DNA of 64,000 bases, taken from positions 1 through 64,000 of the forward strand of contig CALFXJ010000035.1 of NCBI GenBank assembly GCA_937958105.1. Reading direction: 5' to 3'. Below are positions 61,604 through 64,000 of this stretch, in pieces. Position numbers and translations under genes: made by a program. A model generated the notes under the pieces. The model was not told the origin of the DNA. It did no database searches and saw only the letters and a list, made by a program, of their open reading frames with translations. Every line of letters begins with the position of its first letter. Position 1 is the first letter of the stretch. The DNA is from an uncultured Cellvibrio sp. (lineage in GTDB: Bacteria > Pseudomonadota > Gammaproteobacteria > Pseudomonadales > Cellvibrionaceae).

Positions 61604-62274
61604 GGAGCCTGATCCGCGTCGCCGGTTACCCAGAATTTTTTCCAGATTAATCCGCTCATCGCATAAAACCCTGTCATTGCCAGCGCAAAATTCCATTCGA
61701 GAATATTATTGGCCTGATAACGGAAGTCTGGCTGGCCGATGGTAACGGCCAGCGACATAAGGCCAATCAGCCACTGAATCACGATAAAGAAAAACTGCCA
61801 CCGCACCAGATGCATCAACTGGTCAGGTTGCTGCGCGCGGTATTTATACAATGCGTGCACACTGAGCAGCTGGGCCAGCATCGCCAGACCAAAATAAAAT
61901 GTTACGCCGGTGCGTCGCATGAAACGATATATCTGCCCATCACTGCCCAGAAAATTGGCGTAAAGCGTAAGTGCAAGGGCGGAGATGATACCGATCCACA
62001 GAATGGCCGCATGTTGACGACGGTCGCCAATCCAGGCATTGAGCCAGCGGTAGTGGAAAATCCAGTAAATCACCAGCAGGCTGCTCAGAGGCAGCATCAG
62101 GCCGCGAAAAAGAAATAATGCATCGCCGTAGCGGGCGGCCCGGCTGATGGAGGTGCAGCCGCTCCAGAACGGATTACAGACGCCGTCGTAACCTTGGTAG
62201 ATCGCCAGAGCGTAGGCTCCCAGAACAGCGAATAACGGAATTACAGCATTTAACCAGGCGGTCAGAGCGGGCAT
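61600..62274 (-). CDS. FRAG1/DRAM/Sfk1-like membrane protein
   Basis: A 224-residue protein from ATG 62274, which has GGGGGA upstream. An earlier in-frame ATG at 62328 lies within the neighbouring terminator. Six hydrophobic helices are visible. The CNPFWSGCTSISRAARYG segment (about 34-51) is typical of FRAG1-family proteins, with two Cys and the SISR motif. The function in bacteria is unknown. It converges with the glutaredoxin gene. Confidence 0.7.
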   Translation of the reverse strand: MPALTAWLNAVIPLFAVLGAYALAIYQGYDGVCNPFWSGCTSISRAARYGDALFLFRGLMLPLSSLLVIYWIFHYRWLNAWIGDRRQHAAILWIGIISALALTLYANFLGSDGQIYRFMRRTGVTFYFGLAMLAQLLSVHALYKYRAQQPDQLMHLVRWQFFFIVIQWLIGLMSLAVTIGQPDFRYQANNILEWNFALAMTGFYAMSGLIWKKFWVTGDADQAP

Positions 62275-62328
62275 GGGTCCCCCGATAATCGAGTTGGTAC
62301 CGGGACTGGTTGGTAGGATTGGCGGCAT

Positions 62329-62355
62329 AAAAAAACGCGGGTCATGCCCGCGTTT
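62329..62355 (-). terminator. Rho-independent terminator after the receiver-domain gene
   Basis: AACGCGGG-tcat-CCCGCGTT-like stem (62334-62355) is followed on the minus strand by a run of seven T, 16 bp after the stop codon of the gene at 62372. Confidence 0.85.
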
Positions 62356-62371
62356 TCTGCGCCGCCCGGAT

Positions 62372-63829
62372 TTATTGGAGACTGTCTAAATCACTGAGTT
62401 CAATCGTGAGACGGTTGTTGTTCTGGGCCACACGGTTCCATTCGCTGGCAAGTGTCTGCGGCTGGCGGTTGGGATACTTCAACAGGTCATTGTCCATGCG
62501 GCTGACAATGACGTTGATATCTCCGCGGCTGACACTGTTGATAGCGATCAGGTTGGAATCGATCTGCTCAACTACTTCTTCCATCAAATTCTCAATGGTA
62601 TAGAGCTCACTCAGGAGCATACAGTCTGACATGCGTGCATCCTTGCCGGGCAGTTGCGCCCGTCCGGCGTTGTCTGTTACCACGCAGAAATCGCCTGCGC
62701 TCAGGTTCACCCAGACGGCGCCTTTAAAGCCCTGCTGGCTGAGGCGGTGAACAAATTCGTTCAGTCGCTGAATGGCGGAGGGATCCAGAATCTCTGGCGT
62801 GAATGGAATAACTCCGCTTTGATTAAATGCCCAGACCATGTCGTTCAGCATGTTGCTTCTGGCTGCTCCGCTGTGCACCACGCCCAGCTGGGTTTGCATG
62901 TTGGTCTGCATTTCAACGGAGGTATGAAGTTCCAGCAGGCGATTGGTGATGTCATGCAGCTGGCTGCGTTGCTCGGCCTGCTGCTCGCTGAGGGCGCTGA
63001 GACGTTCGTTGAGTTTGTTGAAGTAATTCATCAGCAGGCCGCCTACCACCAGCACCATCGCAAGAGTGGCCATGGGCAGGAACCAGCCCTGGCGCGGCGG
63101 CTCCGCAGGCTGTACGGGAGGCAGTTCTTCAAGCGGTTCAGCTTTGCGTGCCGGCTCAACAGGGGCAGCATGTTCGGTAAGTTCGCGGCTGATGTTGTAA
63201 CGCAGCTTCTGGATTTCCCGCACCAAGCGGGCAGTGATGACCCGGCGGCTGTCGTCAATGGCGTGTTCAAGCTGGGAGATACGCAGTTCGATCCGGCGGG
63301 AGTTATCACTGGCTGGCCCTTCAGTACGCGGTGTCGGGGCTGGGACGGCTTCGGCCGGGGGCAGATCGCTGAGATCAAGCTGGGGGTTGATACCATCATC
63401 AACCAGCAGGTCATCCTGCGGTTCTGCGGCAGCAATTCCCTCGGTTTTCTTGCGTGGGTAAATATGGATGCCTTCCATCACCTTGGACAGGTCGGTGGCA
63501 TTGATGGTGTCTTTGCTGATGACATCCAGCGCCCCGAGGGCGCGTGCCTGCCCGGTATATACATCCCCGCTCTTGGAGGTGTACATAATGACCGGCACCA
63601 TGGCGGTTTCGGGGTGCGATTTGATGATCTGCAGTGCCCGGAAACCATCCATTCCTGGCATCAGGTGATCCATGAAGATTACGTCGGGAACCTGTGAGGC
63701 GAGGTGAAGGAGGGCGGCCTCACCGGAGTCCACTGCATCAATCCGCAGGTCGTAGGCCCGCAGCATTTTTTTCAGGCGGTATTGAGCCGTGGTGGAATCA
63801 TCAACTATCAGAGCGCGCTTGGTCGGCAT
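62372..63829 (-). CDS. Receiver-domain protein with transmembrane segment and novel C-terminus
   Basis: A 485-residue protein. The N-terminal CheY-like receiver domain (about 1-122) has all catalytic residues: D10, D11, phospho-Asp54 in IFMDHLMPGMDG, T84 and K106. A Pro/acidic linker, a helical segment (about 175-215), one transmembrane helix (about 248-270), a coiled-coil (about 271-310) and a C-terminal domain (about 325-485) follow. The C-terminal domain has NLSAGDFCVVTDN and ELYTIENLMEEVVEQID and is not recognised. Most response regulators are soluble; a receiver tethered to the membrane with an extracytoplasmic domain is rare. It may carry signals outward or link to motility. No kinase is encoded nearby within the window. 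Confidence 0.8.
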   Translation of the reverse strand: MPTKRALIVDDSTTAQYRLKKMLRAYDLRIDAVDSGEAALLHLASQVPDVIFMDHLMPGMDGFRALQIIKSHPETAMVPVIMYTSKSGDVYTGQARALGALDVISKDTINATDLSKVMEGIHIYPRKKTEGIAAAEPQDDLLVDDGINPQLDLSDLPPAEAVPAPTPRTEGPASDNSRRIELRISQLEHAIDDSRRVITARLVREIQKLRYNISRELTEHAAPVEPARKAEPLEELPPVQPAEPPRQGWFLPMATLAMVLVVGGLLMNYFNKLNERLSALSEQQAEQRSQLHDITNRLLELHTSVEMQTNMQTQLGVVHSGAARSNMLNDMVWAFNQSGVIPFTPEILDPSAIQRLNEFVHRLSQQGFKGAVWVNLSAGDFCVVTDNAGRAQLPGKDARMSDCMLLSELYTIENLMEEVVEQIDSNLIAINSVSRGDINVIVSRMDNDLLKYPNRQPQTLASEWNRVAQNNNRLTIELSDLDSLQ

Positions 63830-64000
63830 GGGTATGGTTCCTGGACGAGCTTATGCTTCTCGCGATTTTTAAACCTTAATCCAGCCGGAATGTCCTGCTT
63901 GCCCCGGCTGCGGCGCAAATCTATCACAGGCCTTACGGGAAAACCGGTAATGTCCCACAGTTTATTGACGTTTTCAACAAGGTCCCGTCAGATGTCTGCA

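Noticed and set aside
62654..63697. 347-codon open frame on the plus strand
   Set aside because: Antisense to the receiver-domain gene; composition typical of a shadow.
1..64000. CRISPR arrays, insertion sequences and prophage genes
   Set aside because: No regularly spaced repeats, transposase motifs or terminal repeats were seen anywhere in the window.

Overview
The window looks like the chromosome of a plant-polysaccharide-degrading gammaproteobacterium of the Cellvibrio type (Cellvibrionaceae). The evidence is a secreted glucuronoyl esterase with a CBM10 module and a long serine linker, a lipoprotein GH26 mannanase, a large TonB-dependent receptor cluster, and Pseudomonas-like housekeeping synteny (fliK-flhB2 beside ccmABCDEFGHI; smc-zipA-ligA). 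This assignment is an inference from gene content; no 16S gene is present.

Layout. 1-7.4 kb: the tail of an RND pump, a thioesterase, a ChrA transporter, and a leftward cluster of a surface or periplasmic lipoprotein, a TonB-dependent receptor and a protein with two TonB-C-like repeats. 7.5-15.6 kb: quinone reductase, 5'-nucleotidase, cysB, then a probable light or stress operon (DUF523/DUF1722, MerR) that ends in a photolyase gene broken by two internal deletions, a predicted exported protein and a rhodanese. 15.7-25.8 kb: fliK-flhB2 and the complete system I cytochrome c maturation set. The ccm set is interrupted between ccmG and ccmH by a 47-codon membrane-protein ORF with a perfect FNR/ANR-type box, a bidirectional terminator and two tRNA genes (Asp, Val) on the opposite strand. 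26-35.5 kb: smc, zipA (with a strongly acidic linker), ligA, a lytic-transglycosylase-like lipoprotein, an unknown gene, hemB and a small DUF3012-like protein.

35.4-42.7 kb holds a four-gene JetABCD (Wadjet)/MksFEBG SMC-type plasmid-defence operon, followed by a DUF815-type AAA ATPase and a PatB/MalY-type lyase. 44.8-49.9 kb: a secreted beta-helix protein; a two-gene putative DNA repair unit (radical SAM plus DUF4130) with a near-consensus LexA box at its promoter; and a DUF418-like membrane protein. 49.9-56.5 kb: CE15 esterase, CopA copper ATPase, Rnk and GH26 mannanase, the last with LacI-type palindromes upstream. 56.6-64 kb: rimO, a DUF748/AsmA-like giant, an acetyltransferase, a membrane-anchored glutaredoxin, a FRAG1-like membrane protein and an unusual protein joining an N-terminal receiver domain to a transmembrane segment.

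The most noteworthy signals are the SOS-box-controlled radical SAM/DUF4130 pair, the FNR-box-controlled mini membrane protein inside the ccm locus, the JetABCD operon with an atypical jetB-jetC gap and an AT-richer jetD, and the photolyase pseudogene behind an intact regulator with a 30-bp operator-like palindrome upstream of its operon.
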